The notes beneath the pieces are model-generated. The model was not told the origin of the DNA and searched no databases. It saw only the letters and a program-made list of their open reading frames with translations. The translations under genes were made by a program, and so were the position numbers. From Mesonia ostreae (lineage in GTDB: Bacteria; Bacteroidota; Bacteroidia; Flavobacteriales; Flavobacteriaceae), in the NCBI RefSeq assembly GCF_031845265.1, contig NZ_JAVRBG010000003.1, positions 186,001 to 250,000 of the forward strand: DNA of 64,000 bases, given 5' to 3'. Below are positions 63,378 to 64,000 of this stretch, piece by piece. Position 1 is the stretch's first letter. Each line of letters opens with the position of its first letter.

Positions 63378-63715
63378 GAAATATTGTAATCTTTTTTTAA
63401 AGCTTTACAAGCTAAGAAAACTCTTTCTTCTATTTGAGTTACATCTCGTAGAATATCTTCTCGATTACTCTTTTCTTTAGACCAAGTTTCCAAATTTTTA
63501 ACGTTTTCTGATAAATTTAAACCAAACAATTGTAGATTAGGTTTCATTTTATGCACAAAACCATAAGCTAATTCTGGATTATTATTTTCTGCAGCCTCTC
63601 TCATTTGAGCTACATCTGGAGGAAGTTCTTCTAAAAAGGCTTTTACAATTTCCTTTATAAATTCCTTATCACCACTTGCCATTTCTTGGACCTGTTGCAA
63701 ATCGTATACTTTCAT
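63374..63715 (-). CDS. Hpt (histidine phosphotransfer) domain protein
   Basis: A stand-alone Hpt protein of about 113 residues that would relay phosphate between response regulators and hybrid kinases. The phosphorylatable histidine is H56 (H55 with the shorter start) in FVHKMKPNLQLFG. The four-helix outline is visible. The ATG at 63715 overlaps the upstream stop (TGATG) and is preferred to a GTG at 63718. No kinase or regulator is nearby. It is in an operon with the FAH-family gene and cinA, so its partners must lie elsewhere. Confidence 0.85.
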   Translation of the reverse strand: MKVYDLQQVQEMASGDKEFIKEIVKAFLEELPPDVAQMREAAENNNPELAYGFVHKMKPNLQLFGLNLSENVKNLETWSKEKSNREDILRDVTQIEERVFLACKALKKDYNIS

Positions 63716-64000
63716 CACTTTACTTTTATTTGAAAAACAGACTCTTTTTCAAGATATCCATTTAAAACATCATTCGTTTTCACGCTTCCAACGCCTTTAG
63801 GGGTACCCGTAAAAATAACGTCTCCTATTTTAAGCGTAAAAAATTGGGAGACATATCCGATTATCTCATCTATTTGATGGAGCATAAGCTTGGTATTTCC
63901 TTTTTGAACTTCTTCTCCGTTCTTATTTAAAGAAAAATTAATATCTTTAATATTTTGAAACTCATTCTTAGAAAACCATTTTTCTCCAATTACAGCAGAG
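63715..64000 (-). CDS. Fumarylacetoacetate hydrolase (FAH) family protein, 5' end missing
   Basis: The C-terminal 94 residues of a FAH-family enzyme. Visible marks are KNGEEVQKGNTKLM, HQIDEIIGYVSQFFTLKIGD and the metal-site loop VIFTGTPKGVG, followed by the family's closing LNGYLEKESVFQIKVK. Family members cleave or decarboxylate acylpyruvate-type substrates. The gene continues past the right edge. Its stop overlaps the Hpt start, placing it first in the FAH-Hpt-cinA group. Confidence 0.85.
   Translation of the reverse strand, partial: SAVIGEKWFSKNEFQNIKDINFSLNKNGEEVQKGNTKLMLHQIDEIIGYVSQFFTLKIGDVIFTGTPKGVGSVKTNDVLNGYLEKESVFQIKVK

Noticed and set aside
1..64000. tRNA or rRNA genes, integrase or phage genes
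   Set aside because: No cloverleaf-like GC-rich segment, rRNA sequence, integrase or phage structural gene was seen on either strand.

Overview
The window is an ordinary-looking stretch of chromosome from a marine-type member of the Flavobacteriaceae (Bacteroidota); the genus cannot be fixed from the sequence. The evidence is the low G+C content, the recurring Bacteroidota -7 promoter box TAnnTTTG with almost no Shine-Dalgarno sites, several secreted proteins with type IX secretion (T9SS) C-terminal signals of types A and B, and Bacteroidota-specific small families and gene orders (DUF5606 beside def; rpmB-rpmG-DUF4295-ftsY-rimO). No tRNA, rRNA, CRISPR array, prophage, insertion sequence or integrase is visible.

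Layout. 1-8.7 kb: the 3' end of an M24 peptidase, an acyl-CoA dehydrogenase, a secreted M1 aminopeptidase, an SRPBCC protein, mazG, DUF5606, def and ruvX. 8.8-15.5 kb: dapD leads into an envelope-glycan block made of a GT9 glycosyltransferase, a 615-residue fusion of a CDP-glycerol-transferase-like domain to a WaaE-like GT2 domain, a Kdo/WaaP-like kinase, a second CDP-glycerol-transferase-like protein and a GT2. 15.6-21.9 kb: tsaC-like gene, CCA-adding-type enzyme, heme A synthase, a pRiA4b ORF-3-like protein, a nucleoid-associated protein and an orphan protein with kinase-like motifs. 22-31.7 kb: a two-gene ABC exporter, then three large T9SS type B surface proteins built from a shared module of about 85 residues. 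31.9-43.3 kb: uvrB, a Gdx/SugE-type exporter, DUF2254, DUF1456, sucC, a RetSat/CrtISO-like oxidoreductase, DUF3820, pyrG and yidC. 43.3-50.4 kb: a broken gene, a three-domain fasciclin lipoprotein, a MORN-repeat protein, mnmA with a subtilase and a nitronate-monooxygenase-like gene, and a frameshifted DUF6624-like lipoprotein. 50.4-58.8 kb: guaA-LysM/PBP1-osmC, bshC with a PLP decarboxylase, and a T9SS protein gene with two in-frame stops. 58.8-64 kb: rimO, ftsY, DUF4295, rpmG, rpmB, cinA, an Hpt protein and a truncated fumarylacetoacetase-family gene.

Most genes are housekeeping: translation quality (def, tsaC, cca, mnmA, rimO), nucleotide metabolism (mazG, pyrG, guaA), membrane insertion (yidC, ftsY), DNA repair (uvrB, ruvX) and cofactor or thiol synthesis (cox15, bshC). 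Accessory interest lies in the glycan block, the T9SS type B trio, three decayed genes and several families of intergenic repeats, including nested inverted-repeat elements, 7-8 bp tandem arrays and a CGCTTYCGCGGAA palindrome. I see no clear new multi-gene system. The best leads for undescribed biology are the glycosyltransferase fusion, the kinase-like orphan and the T9SS trio.
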